From Perkinsus marinus ATCC 50983 (lineage: Eukaryota > Perkinsozoa > Perkinsida > Perkinsidae): DNA of 64,000 nt. The stretch spans positions 1-64,000 of the forward strand of contig NW_003203153.1 of NCBI RefSeq assembly GCF_000006405.1. The letters run 5' to 3'. Shown here one piece after another: positions 10,511 through 22,600 of the stretch. Each line of letters opens with the position of its first letter. Within the stretch, counting starts at the first letter, position 1. The notes under the pieces are model-generated. The model was not told the DNA's origin, searched no databases, and saw only the letters and a list, made by a program, of their open reading frames with translations. The position numbers were made by a program, and so were the translations under genes.

Positions 10511-10684
10511 TAACTTACCTGGCTGGCGTTGGGCGAGGCTCAAGCAGCTCGCTCTCGTGGGGCGGAGCAGCTCACTGCACGACTTCTGAGGACTGTAAAG
10601 CTCCAGGGCCTACCAAGTGTGGGTTCCACAGCGAAATTTCTGGTAGCGGTGGCGTAGCGCAAACGAAGAGATAGCGCTGCCACC
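10511..10684 (+). ncRNA. U1: U1 snRNA, unit 4
   Basis: As in unit 1: AACTTACCTG 5' end, Sm-site and terminal hairpin intact. Confidence 0.93.
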
Positions 10685-10836
10685 AACTATAATATAATAA
10701 GAATCATCTATAGTCTGAGCCCTTTGTACTACAGTCAGAATCATATAATGATTCACTTAGTTTTTTAACTATACCTCAAATTCCCCATCCTTCTTTCATT
10801 TCCATATATGGCCATACCTCCTCAAGATATTACACT

Positions 10837-10949
10837 ATATCACAGCGGTCATCTCAAAGCGAATCAATCTTTCGCCTTTTACTAAAGATTGCCGTGTGGC
10901 ATGACTGCACACATGTGAACTTACACAATTTTTGCGGAGCCTATGCTCC
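10837..10949 (+). ncRNA. U5: U5 snRNA, unit 4
   Basis: As in unit 3, including the second-type 3' flank. One A is missing shortly upstream (CCTCAAGATATT versus CCTCAAAGATATT). Confidence 0.95.
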
Positions 10950-11089
10950 AACTGAATAATGAAATAAATCGTGTTGAACTTGAAATATTAATGTTAATGT
11001 GAAAGTTTAAATTTTATGAACTTCTCGATAATTACCAATTGTCATACACTTCCGACATTGAACACCATCTCTCAATGCAGAAATTTACT

Positions 11090-11227
11090 ATCCTTGCGGG
11101 AGGGGCAATAGCGCTATCTATGACGCCTTGCGGAGATGCGCTTTTTGCTAGTTGAAAACTACTCCAATTCCCGTCGCGAGATTCTAACGGATCCCGTCGC
11201 AATTTTTAGGGCGCCTCGCATGAGGCA
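11090..11227 (+). ncRNA. U4: U4 snRNA, unit 4
   Basis: As in unit 3. It is the last complete U4 copy in the window. Confidence 0.93.
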
Positions 11228-11461
11228 ACTTTTAATATAACTTGAGTACAAAATATCTCCAGCCCTTACATTCACGCGATCCCCTACTTGAAACACTCTT
11301 TTGATGTCCTTTTTTGATCCTCAACCTTGAAGGCAATGATCCATGCAGCTTGCCCCGCTCCCCTTGGACAATGATGCTTATTTCGGACCTTCCTTGAAGA
11401 AGGAACCTTGTCCAGGGGGTGGAGGGGGAGATGTTCAATAAGTGCATGTACTCTGAGAATA

Positions 11462-11554
11462 CGCTGTGCCAAAAAGGGTCGTCACTGGCATTCACCTTTC
11501 GGCTGCAGCCCAGAGAGTGGACCTGATATTTACCTTGAGCCAGATGGCTACGGT
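11462..11554 (-). ncRNA. SL RNA: Spliced-leader RNA, unit 5
   Basis: Leader exon 11554 to 11534. The intron and upstream flank are of the unit 1 type. A single change near 11465 (ACGCTGTGCC versus ACGCGGTGCC) sets this unit apart just beyond the Sm-like element. Confidence 0.9.
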
Positions 11555-11794
11555 GATATACTATGGTCGGAATAGCAGTCGTGCCGGTTGCATAAACTTC
11601 CCACTGCGTCTCGAAATTCCTAAATGCGACCGTGTGCCCCTCTGTTACTATGTTCTTCTAATCCGTTCTCTTTGATGATCTCTTCCAGTCTCCTCATCTC
11701 ATCCATCTTCAAGTGTTCAGGGCATAAGTGCTGTTAATAATGATAATGGCCAACCACACACTATAAAAGAAGACGACTGCATGTTATAGGGCGC

Positions 11795-12184
11795 GAGTTC
11801 AATTCCCGGCTACAGGACTTTTCGAACATTTGATAACAGGCTGTGGGTTCGATTCCCCCTAGCTGCATTTCGACTGATCCAGCCACGATACCCGGGTACG
11901 ATACTCGGGTGCGATATCCAGGTTCGATTCCCGGAGACTGCAATTTTCTTACAAGCGTATTTTCATCATTCATGATCAATACGAGGGTTCGATTCCTGCC
12001 AACTACATTTCACTTTAGCCATGTTCAACTCTCGGTGGCTGCAACTCTTCCATGGATCTATCAATCATGTCCGATACGTGGGTTCAATTCGTGCAGAGTG
12101 CATTTCATCTCATAACCAGGTTCGATGCCCGGTCATGGAAATTCTCCCATGACTATGTCGTTTTAAACCTTCGATTCCATTCCC
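11795..12184 (+). promoter_or_regulatory. B-box-like cluster, unit 5 (diverged)
   Basis: The most diverged copy: the leading TATA and several motifs are kept (GGTTCGATTCCC, GGTACGATACTC), but others have changed (CCACGATACCC, GGTGCGATATCC). Substitutions are scattered through linkers and motifs alike. Confidence 0.55.
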
Positions 12185-12991
12185 CATGCTAGCGCGTTCT
12201 TTCGACTGCTTACCTTAAATCACTCCTGACTCTCTCCACTATCTGTTGGGTGTCCCAGATTTCTCTGCGCGCAGCCGAATTTGACTCAATCCAGCTCGAT
12301 AACTGGCATCATCGACTCCAAACCTGAAATAAATAGTATTCACCACTCCCATTATCTCCAATTCCACGATACTTCGAAAATCGTTGGTATTCTAACAGTT
12401 GGATTATGACACTCTAGATGACATTCTCTCCCATCACCACTGCTTCGTTAGCAGAATGGAGTCACATCTACTATACATCTACTATTATATTCAAGGAAAC
12501 TTGTCACTCAGGGGCATTACCTCCGGGTGATTGGTGACGCCAAATTATCAAAAATGACTATCACAGATACTTCTTTCCCTAATTATTTTCCGAACGGCAT
12601 CACCACCATTTTGGTCTCTATATGGCGCATTCCCGTAAAGTGAGTCCAGCGGCAAACACCAAACAATTCACTTGCAAAAGCCATCTAGTTTGCGCCGATA
12701 AGAAATCATCTTCAGCCGTGACGCTCATATTTTTTCCATTTCAAATCCGTGATGACGCCAAATTTCCGCGCATTCAGTTCAACTCACCCAGTAGAGTAGT
12801 CCTCCGCAAATGACTACTCACCATCGACCGCGATCGTGGTGCATCCCGATGAGAGCAATGACAACCACGCATGTTGACGACACAAAATCAGGGACATTTG
12901 AGGAAGAGACTACTGATGGCACGCATGTACTCCCTTACCACACTTCCAACACTTCTACTATCCTAAAAGCTTCTCTACGTCTCTACTTCGC

Positions 12992-13007
12992 ATACCTTCT
13001 CGGCCTT
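12992..13007 (+). pseudogene. U2: U2 snRNA 5' fragment
   Basis: Only the first 16 nt of U2 (ATACCTTCTCGGCCTT) remain before the sequence changes to LINE DNA at 13008. Confidence 0.9.
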
Positions 13008-15640
13008 CTTCCGCCAATACTGTAGTAGCACCGAGGCCTCGGGGTGTCAGTATAGTGGCCCCACCACGGTGGTGGCACCACCACGACGACCATGATTGTC
13101 ATGGATAGGGGACGATAGTTGAACTGATGGCTCTTGTAGTAGTAGGATATCCCAGTCGCTCCAGGAAGGTATGAGAGATGATGTCTCTCGTCTTTTCCCA
13201 GTGTTGAGCTGTAGGAGCCTCAGCATTGCGAGCCATAGTTCGTGCGCTGAGCCAGCCTGCGTGCGAAAGCTTTCGCAGTGGGGCACTTGTTGAGATCGGT
13301 GGCCTCGTGATCTACTGCAGCTTTCTTGGCATCAACGTAGTCACGGCAGGTAGATGCCGTTGCCTCGCAGGCGTTGCGCTCATGCGCTCCGTTGCATCGG
13401 CTGCAGTGGGGGGTAGAGTCCCGTTCATTGCAGACCGATGAAATATGTCCGAGCTTCGAGCAATAATAACATATCGTTATGTCATGGCCCATGACTCATG
13501 GGCAAAGTCAAACCTCACCAACAAACGATTAAGTATTATCCTCTTGGTAGGTAGTGCAAACATTCTCTGGAATAGAGATGGGCAGACTGCAACTACCAGG
13601 TGCGGGCCTCTCCAGTGAAGATTCGTCACCAGTGAGCCATTGATTCCCGCTGTGTGCTGGGGGTTGGATTCCGATACCTCCCTGTTAAGAGCACCAAGGG
13701 AGATATTACGGTTGATTGCCGGATTGAAGATGATGACCCTAGGGTGCCTCAACTGCTTTTTGTCAGCCTTCAAGCCACGGAAACCATCCAGCTTCTGTAT
13801 ACAGGTCTCCAGATCTTTGGGGTCAGCCAAGGACAGGCCAACACCAGCTTTGCCCACTGGGAAGACTCCCGTCACCACTATGGAGCGAGGGAGACAGTCC
13901 AAGGTATGGACCCTCAGCTCCGCGAACTGGGGAGGGGCAAGGGCAGGGGCATCGGGGGAACCACGTAGGATAATCACCGGCTTGGGCCACTATTCGTGCG
14001 GCCTAACCGTGACTCGGCCACTGCCACGAGAGGGCAGTGGTTGGGAGGGATTGGGTAGGGTGGCGTCCGAGGGGGTGTCGTCATCCGAATCGAAGAGGCT
14101 CTCAATGAGCGCGGTGAGTTGCTCGAGGATGAGCTCGGCCGTTTGTCTCTTTCCCGAAGGTAGGCCTTGAAAGGCTACCTTGGCTAGGTAAGCCATTCCC
14201 CTGAGGGCTCGTTTGGTCTGAGTAACAGCCTTGGCTTCGCCCGAGGACTTTTTGGGTACATGGATCACTGGTGGACTTGGCCTGGGGGTGGGTGGGTGGC
14301 AGTAGGAGATGGGTGTCATATCCGCATCAACTGGCTCATCCGCCCAGACAAAGTTGTGTCTCTTGTGTAGGGGAGAGGCCCTAGCCGCGATCTCGGTCTG
14401 AGCCTTCTCCCAATGATGGGTACAAGGGTGTGGTAGAGGGCACACCTTAGCGTTAGGGTCTGAGCATTCCAACAGATCCCTTTCTAGATCAGATGGAGAG
14501 ATCTCTCCCTCCATACTGATATCATTTCCACCAGTGTCCGAACCCAGATGGAAGACAATGTCTTCAAGACATCTGGGTTGGTGCCGAGAGTGACAGTCTG
14601 GAGGTTAGTTCCAAGCCATGCAGTGGCCGGAAGCGAAGGAGTGAGGTCCACAGAGTCGGTAGACGTACGAAAAACGTGAGCGTCCTCGAGATCGACAGGC
14701 GAGGTAGAGACGACCGTAGTGGCACCAACGTTACGTTGGATAGAATCGCCAGGTCCATGAATCCCCGCAGATCTCCTGTTCGGGATGGTATCATCCGTAC
14801 TTGGGCGCGCAAGAGATTGCTTAGGACTACTCCCACCACACCGTGCGAGTACTACACGATCCGGCGAACCCGAGGGAGCAACGAAAGACGAGTTAGACGC
14901 GATCGAACGACTACGGATCTCACTTGCCACTGTAGCTTGCTTGGTAGATGCCATCTGGCCGATGGCGGTACACTTGGTCTTGTAGGCTTCTTTGGGACGC
15001 TTGTCTCCGGTAGGGCGTAGTTTGGTCATAATGACGGACAACTTACGGTACTTGCTGAAGCACATTTTCATGTGCATTCCAGCAGACTCGGCGATAACTT
15101 CGTCCCGTTTACCTTCAATGATATGATGTGTTTGTTTCTGTATGCTTAGCCTTGCTTTCCATACAAGAATACTACCTTTGTACTCCACTATATCCATACT
15201 GAGAATGGATGCGGTCGTGAATATACCGCAACGGGCTGTCTGCCAGAACAGAGTTGTGTGATTTATGCTAAAGATGATAAGTGAACGTGTATTGATTACT
15301 ACTTCGTTGCAATTCTCTGGCATCCTCGCCGTGGCATATACCTTCATGGCATCCGACAGTATAGTGTCTTCGATGTCATGAGGTACAGGAGTGGTTGGAT
15401 AGGAGTAATCGCCTCCCCAGCTTTTCAAGTTCGATGTCTGGTAGAGGTATGGGCTCTAACCATTTACGAACTAAGAGGAAGGAATGTGACCAAGCGATGA
15501 CTAACTATTTGCTGACCTAGCTTTTCCAGCTTCGACGGTCTTCCTCCACCGACACCGAAACTTGGGAGCCACTTCCTCCTTCTTAGATATCGGTGGATAT
15601 TGCCGAAGGTGATGGAACCCCGAGTGCCTTTACTCGAGCA
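13008..15640 (-). mobile_element. Non-LTR retrotransposon (LINE), degraded and 3'-truncated
   Basis: On the minus strand, a Gag-like ORF1 region (about 15428-13220, now spread over more than one frame) ends in two zinc knuckles, CYYCSKLGHISSVC and CSRCNGAHERNAC. It overlaps the start of an ORF2 (about 13286-13047) that opens like an APE-type endonuclease: LRLLQLNTGKRRE, then DILLLQEP with the catalytic-site Asn and Glu. This ORF1-CCHC / ORF2-endonuclease layout is typical of I/Jockey/R1-like LINEs. The rest of the endonuclease and all of the reverse transcriptase are missing, so the element is cut at its 3' end, unlike the usual 5' truncation of LINEs. No poly(A) tail or target-site duplication is seen. 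Confidence 0.75.
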
Positions 15641-16027
15641 GAGAAATTCTCCCACGACTATGTCGTTTTAAACCTTCGATTCCATTCCCCATGCTAGCGC
15701 GTTCTTTGGGTTGCTTACCTTATACAACTCCTGACTCCCTCCACTATCTGTTGGGTGTCGCAGATTACTCCGCGCGCAGCCTAATTTGACTCAATCCAGC
15801 TCGATAAGTGGCATCATCGACCACAAACCTGAAATGAATAGTATTCACCTCTCCCATTATCTCCAATTCCACGATACTTCGAAAATCGTTGGTATTTTAA
15901 CGCTCTGGATGCCTTTCTCATCCATCACCACTGCTTTGTTAGCAGAATAGAGTCACATCTACTATCATATTGAAGGAAACTTGTCACTCAGGGACATTTC
16001 CTCGTGGTGATTGGTGACGCCAAATTA
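15641..16027 (+). repeat. Detached fragment of the snRNA unit
   Basis: Aligns with unit positions of about 826-1237 (from the last B-box-like motif into the spacer before U2), with several substitutions and a short deletion. It ends at GGTGACGCCAAATTAT, after which unrelated DNA begins. It does not continue from the U2 break at 13007, so the LINE is not a simple insertion into one unit. Confidence 0.9.
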
Positions 16028-17302
16028 TTGGGATGTTAGAGACCCCGATGTTAGATATGGACGGGGATATTAGGCGCATATCTAATAGATATGGCATATC
16101 TGATATGCGCCTAATATCCTATATGCGCCATATTATCTATATCTATACATATCTTAGCATGTATGTGAGTGCATGTTAGAGTCCCCGATTAAGGCGTAGC
16201 TCTACCGGCCAATGTTCCCAACGAAGTTCCATCATCGTGTTATCACAGATCGATATGAACCCTCCTACGCACTCTAACGGTTATATGGATTTCGCCTTCG
16301 TATCGCCTCAGCTGATTGGTAGTTCTGATAGCAGCGGCATGTAACCGTGTTTGGTTCGACCATACAAGTTCGCCACCATATTGGTTGTGAAATTATCACA
16401 AAACGGTGAACGTATTCAACCAAGTTGTACGTGAATATCACCTGAGATGATTCATCTAAGATACTTCGTTGAGAATGACCCATTCTAAACGGGTCACTCA
16501 GGATGCGAAGTTTCCGCTCAGCGCGACCTGCTGTGCATTCTATGCTCAGAGTAAAATTTCGAGAGAGAGCATAAAGAAGCAACAACTTCTCGTGAAAAAA
16601 GGTCCCTATCGAGCTATCCAGGCTTCTTACTTTCATCACTTCCGCTCCGTACAAACTAGCGGCTAGTTACTAGCCGTTCAGCCCTACTATCATCACATCC
16701 TCGCCCTCCTAGAGAACCTGCTATCAGCGAAAAAGTTTATGCGAGATTCTCGGACTATGGTAACACTTCATACTCCCCATCTTCTCGTTTCTACGTGCAT
16801 CTTACATGCCTTCCCAAAGAAAACGCTTGTAGTACGCAACCTATCCACATGGAACACAAAGCTCTGAATCCAACATTTCGATACCGCGAACTTTGCTCCT
16901 CGGCTCATTGGTTAGGTCAGGTATCCCTTGAGCACTACAACTATGATCGCTAGCTGCTGTAGTATAATCTTTCATTGGACTCACACTCGGAAGGTCCGGT
17001 TTCGAAGTCGGAGACACAATTACAATTGACTAAAACACATGTCAGTTGAGATGCTCCACCGCCAGAAATGCTGTGGTGCTGGCAGCAGATATTCAACCAC
17101 ACTGCTTGTGTTTACTGACTATCTAGTGAAGTCCAATCACCGGCTATAGACATGCTTCAAGATCCAGCGAGCACAGCGATTGTGCGACAAACAATCTCAA
17201 TCTCCGAACTTGAAGCATGTTTCCCACACAGAAATATACTGCTTTTCGTATAATGCGGATCTTAACCAACACGACAGCATGGCTGTAGAGAGATACCGAA
17301 AC
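16028..17302. other. Intergenic region with inverted repeats
   Basis: No convincing gene. A perfect 17-bp inverted repeat lies at 16066-16082 and 16102-16118. Near-identical short direct repeats, TGTTAGAGACCCCGAT and TGTTAGAGTCCCCGAT, flank it near 16034 and 16173. A second inverted repeat (ACATGCTTCAAG / CTTGAAGCATGT) occurs near 17150 and 17210. A 126-codon minus frame at 16274-16654 has no family signal. Confidence 0.5.
16066..16118. repeat. Perfect 17-bp inverted repeat
   Basis: Arms GATATTAGGCGCATATC and GATATGCGCCTAATATC are separated by 19 nt of AT-rich sequence that is itself partly palindromic. Probably part of a small MITE-like element bounded by the TGTTAGAG repeats. Confidence 0.7.
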
Positions 17303-19322
17303 TCAAGCACACAAGCGAGCCGCACCTAAAGCAATCCTTGCCAGCTCAGCCGGCTCATGTGTCCTATTCTTCAAGCTATTCACTAGCCTCACAGCCAATT
17401 TATCAGGCATATGGATATATTGGGGTAACTCATGGTTATCATTCAAACAAGCGATGACCGCTAATTCGTCATCTGCCCAATAGTCGCGATAGATATGCAT
17501 TATAGAGCTCAATAAAGCACTAATCTGCGCAGGGTCAATCCCATCACCAACATTAGCGAATAACCATGGTACACAACGTTCTAGTGTAATGACGGGAAAG
17601 TCATCTAGTCCAGGCAGGACCGCGCAGGCACCCAAAATCGAGACAATATCATCGATGGTGAAGGACACTGGCTGGTAAAGTACCTACGCGGGAATATAGC
17701 AGTAGTCCGAATCACCTTGAGGATGTCAAAGCAAAACCGAAACCCTCCAACGTTATTACTGTTCTGGAAAGGATGACTGTTGTGAGAAGGGTATGACTGG
17801 TAGATCCCATCCATGGCTGCATATCAAAAAACCCTCTCTCGTATGCCGACTTTATGGCACGACATATGATAGCTGCATTGGCTGCGGTTAGCTGCCGAGG
17901 TGGGTTACAAACCTGAAGGTCGGAGGTGAATGATAAGTTGTAGTAGATACCGGACAACTCACCAAATGATCGATTAACACATCAAAAAGCCGTACCTCCT
18001 CCCGCGAGACCATTGTCCGCGTGGAGTGTCGTCGTCCTGTGGCGATACGGGATAATAAAGTCATGACATTACCACAAGTAACGGGTGGATGCCTAACGTC
18101 TCGCACTTTGCTACGGTCATGTCGAGGTGATAGCCTATCGGCTATAGCTGTGTACAGCTCTGCATTGACGTATCCAGCTAGGCTGCATGCACTTGAGTAT
18201 CGAGTAATGAACTAGAACGAAAGTGTTAGACTTATACGCCAAGCCGCATTGAGTACTTCAAAGTCGACTCTACTCGAGCGGATATCCCTCACTATCATGG
18301 CGTGTATGGACTCCATCTCCGAGGAACGGAAGTATTCCAATGCCGGAGGTAGGTGAGCCAACTCCTCAATCCTTCTCAATAACTCTCTACGAGGTACCTG
18401 GGGAGTGATACATGGCTCAAGTACGCCACAAGCCAAAGTGAATTGAGCAAGTAAGTTTCCCAACCCTAGGGTGGTTTGAAACGATCTAAGATACTTACAT
18501 GGCGTCTGCGCACCCCTTCCGATAGATGGAGGATATTTACAGCTGTTTTGGGAAGGACAGTAGTGATACGTTTAGGTATGGTACATGCGAGCATGCTACT
18601 ATGATGGGGATTGAATCATGGGCATATGCTGTGAATAAGGTGTTATACTCAATAGCAGAGCCTATACCTAGCTCGAGTAGGGCTAGGTGTCAATTGATTG
18701 CGACTATCACCAGAATGCCCGCTTTCGACTTTCCAAATATGTACAGCATAACGCCGCCAAACACAAAGTTAACGTTAACGTTCGGAAACTCCATCACACC
18801 ACTACTCAATACCATAGTTTGAAGCGTCTTCTTCCGATAAGCCTTTATAACCCAGTGTCTCGGATACTAGTAGAGGATGATACTCTCACATCCTTACCCT
18901 CCAGCATCAGCATACTCCGCTGGAGAAGTCTTGCTGCTTCTCTTTCTGCATCTACTCCGGTGGCTTCATCGAGCTCATGCACTGTAAAGATGAGAGTACT
19001 ATCGCGCAGAGTAAGTAGGATTTGATGGCGTGTTAGAGTAGGAGATGCATGGTCGTTAATAACGAGACGGAAATTTCAGTCTCGGAATATATGTACGGTG
19101 TTGCGCTAAAGGATTACCATCGAGCTTTGGAGCCAAGGACTCAGTACTCATTAGGTCGAAGGAACCGGCCGAATCCTTGCGCCTTTCGATTGCAGCTTCC
19201 TTTCTACAACCACTACGAGGATTTAGGTAGAATATTGGCATCGATAAGAGCTATACAACAGGGAATGTCCGTGATAGTGCTCGGGATACCCAGGTTAGCA
19301 AAGGCCTCGTTGTGCGAGGAGG
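17303..19322 (-). CDS. Unrecognised alpha-helical protein, multi-exon
   Basis: A minus-strand gene with exons supported at about 18463-18212, 18106-17960, 17957-17712 and 17668-17303, ending in a stop at 17303. The exons are rich in Leu/Ala helices (for example ANAAIICRAIKSAYERGFF and FTIDDIVSILGACAVLPGL), resembling the helical-repeat RNA-binding proteins (OPR/heptatricopeptide/RAP types) common in alveolate organelles. That link is only by style; no RAP motif is visible. Possible first exons reach 19.3 kb: MSSSHNEAFANLGIPSTITD near 19322, and a stretch with HELDEATGVDAEREAARLL near 18970. Exon joins there are unresolved. It lies 340 nt downstream of the TFIIIC gene, same strand. Confidence 0.4.
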
Positions 19323-19661
19323 ACATAGCCTTGGCACCCTATGATTGCCATCATTGGCTCCATCACGGCATCTGCCGCGGCTGTAGTCATGACCACTACA
19401 CCTGATGCCGGAACAGATAACATGACAGCTCGAGTGGTGTCTTCTCATGGATCTCCCTATGCCGTAGACCTAAAATCATCCACTTCATGATACTCCGATG
19501 ACCATCTGATAGGCCTGGGAGTAGCAGTAGACTAACACAACGAGAATAGTTATCCAATGAATACGTAGTTCTTGAAATAGTCGTTAAGAAAACGATAATG
19601 GTAATGTCGATATCGATAATAGGGAAGAGGACGAAGGAGGCATAGACGATAATGGCAACCA

Positions 19662-22600
19662 TTATTGTAGAGCAGGCCTTATATTATGTACGAGTACTCT
19701 AGCTGCCATAGTACGATTACCAGTCTGTACATGCAGTGTAGCTAGGTTGTATGCAGCTGCTAAGCGTACATACTCTACTTCATGGACTTCGTAATACATC
19801 TTGCCATTGCTTTCAGCTTCATGGATAATACTCAAGGCCTGTCTATAGAGCCTATCAGCTAGATGGAAGACAGAGAGTTGATGCCAAAGTCTCCCTTGAT
19901 TGTAAGCTATTTCAGCCTTGGCCAACACGCCTGATACTCCCTCCTGTTGAAGTCGGAGCTTCTCATACAATTGGAATACCGCCAAAGCTGAAACATGATG
20001 CCATCAGCATACGCCCAAGGGCTAAACACTACCTTTGGTGATGGTAAGTTGTCTATCGTACGTCACACGTGATATAGACATTGTAGTGAGGGACGCTGTG
20101 AGAAGTAGAGCTGGGTAGGGATCATTGGGACGTAGCCTCATGGCTCGGTAGTACTCTCTGACGCTATATCGATGCCTGGAGAGATCATCGGCTACAGTCC
20201 TCTATTGAAGAGGTGGAATATTATTACGTTTGGGCTAGTGTACTAAGATGACCCAGTATGAGAGTATACTCATACACTTGAGGGTACTTGATAGCCTGTC
20301 TTATCAACCATGCTCGTTGGTCGATGAACTCTAGCTGATCTGGTTTGGTCCCCTTCCGCATTGTAGTTTTGCCCTTCACCTCATCCGAGTGCATTGAGAA
20401 GCCCTACACATCACTTGCTACTACTAATAATAATAGCCCATACCCAAACCTACTGCTTCCTCATCTCCTGCTGCGATATCGTAGAACATAAGTTTGGATA
20501 GATAGCTTAGTGTACGTGATAGTGTGTAGTAGTCCTTATCATGAGCGTTATTCACAGCCTAAAGCACGAAGGACGCATTGATAGCAGTCGACATTAATAC
20601 CATGCCCTTACTCTTTGTCGGAGGTATTTGAATACAACCTTCCTCATACGGGCCTTGATTGCCAGGTTGAAGCTGGCCTTCTCTAGCCTGGATATATGCT
20701 CGGACCCTCCACCACCACCGACAGGGATGGCATTATCAGCAGTACTCCTTCCTGACTGCGTCCCACCACCCGCCTCAATTGTTGAGGCAGTACCACCTGC
20801 CTTATCTGATGCCTCAGCACCACCACTGCTGGACCATCTCTTTCGACGGGAGTGTAGTACCTATTAGAGGGTCGCTAATATGCTACAGGATAGACTTATA
20901 AATCCTTCCTTATTACAGTTTCTATAATTTCCACTGCCTCTTGCTCTCTACCGACCAGGTGGCATACATTGGAGCCTCTGATAATGAAGTCAACCAAGGC
21001 CTTATCACCGAACAGGTCATCGATGCCCAGCAGTTGCATCTCCTTCTTTATACGAGGCAGTGCAGGCTGAACACCAATGACTAGGCTACAGTAGCATCTT
21101 ATGATAATTACCATCCCATCTTTAGCTTTAGCCTCCGCCACTGCTTTGGGATCGTCTCTCCCGAAGTTAATAAGAGGTGTTGCCTCACTGAGCAGTTCCT
21201 TAGGTGTAGAGCCGCCGCCCTCACGAGCACTCTTCTTATTCGGGCTCACAGGATGCGTAGCCGTGTTGAAGTATTGTGGATATTGACTTCTTCGATACTG
21301 AGACACGAAGGTAGTGAGGAGATGATGGAGAGGTGTTAAGGGTAACTCAGTTCATTACCCTCACAGCACGCTGATTATCTAGCTCACAATCTCTCATGAG
21401 ACTTATCCACGCTGAAGCAAATCTAATAGAACAAAATAGATAACGAGCCATGACCACACGATGAGATCAGCCATACTTCAGCCTTTTATCGTGTAGATCT
21501 TCTGGCAGCTTCTGAGATGTATCCCTATGCACTTCCAGTTCATCACTATCCAATATTGCCATCAAAGTGTTGTATCTGATGAAAGCATGCTACACACGCA
21601 ATGGGATACTCCATGATCATTGTTACGCTGTCTTCCTCTCCTTAGTACTATGAGCCCTAGGCAAACTCCTGCACATCAGTAAATCCTCATAGCTCAAAGT
21701 CTCTAATAGTAGCCTATCAGCATCAGCACTCCTGCCCAGCCGACGCCATATATCGGATAGCTGTACCAGAACCTGGTAGCTACCATAAATTAATGGCTGA
21801 AGGAAATATAAACAGTACAGTAGGGTCATCCTGTTGGGGTGAAGTAGCTGCTGTGATATCGCCATCCTCATGAGATAACCTCGCTGCATTGATAGCCTTA
21901 GTCTCCACTGCTCTTTCTAGGTATATACCGGCACTCTCAATATCACCGAGGGCGTAGTAGTAACTGAAGAATAACAATAGGGAGGGCACTTCTGAGTGTA
22001 TGATGTCTGTATAGACAGTATAGAGTCATGATAGTTATGGTTATTACTTTCCTATTCTTCCGCACAGTGTCTTAGCATGTACGGGGTCGATAACCTTGCC
22101 AGGCTGTGCTAGAGCAACTAACAGCTCCAACGCCTCCCTGGTATGACCATTATCATGCATAGCATCAGCCAATTGTAGATGGAGATCCTCTAATCCAGTG
22201 GGAGCATTACCTACAGTGTAACCGTATCGTACCAATACAATGATGATGATAAGACATTGTTTCCATCCTATTACCACCACTATCCTCCATCTCTTGTGCA
22301 GCTGCCATGAGTAATACTCCACAGCACGCCTTCGCCAATGGACTAGCACCCATAGGTGGCTCCTGTTTGGTTAGAGCCAATGCCTCCTCTGTAGTCCTCG
22401 CGTTACCAGAGGATCGCCGCTCTGCCGTACCTGTATCAAGAGTGAGGTATGATGATAACAACTAGTGGTTAGTATTATTACCTGTCTGTGCATGATAATA
22501 CGACTCGGCCACACCCAGTTTGACCACTAGATCTATAGGCTGCACACTAAGGGCTGCGACCAAACCCTGTTTATCCTCTATTGATACGTTGGACGGGATA

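Larger units (their letters stand above)
1..13007. repeat. Tandem array of spliced-leader/U-snRNA units
   Basis: Five head-to-tail units begin at 1, 2832, 5649, 8481 and 11312 (periods 2831-2832, 2817, 2832 and 2831 bp); the fifth stops inside its U2 gene at 13007. Within a unit the order is: SL RNA (minus), TATA plus B-box cluster, an 800-nt spacer with no recognised gene, then U2, U1, U5 and U4 (all plus), each separated by roughly 140-160 nt. Units are nearly identical, differing by scattered substitutions and a 15-nt deletion in the second unit. The window opens inside the array, so its full length is unknown. Small open frames of 60-126 codons recur in every unit but overlap the RNA genes and are not believed to be coding. 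Confidence 0.95.

Noticed and set aside
154-12115. Repeated 60-126-codon open frames in the array
   Set aside because: They overlap SL RNA, snRNA or B-box DNA and recur only because the units repeat; no protein family signal.
13640-14170. A plus-strand 176-codon frame in the LINE
   Set aside because: Antisense to the Gag-like ORF1, whose zinc knuckles and overlap with an endonuclease start fix the coding strand as minus.
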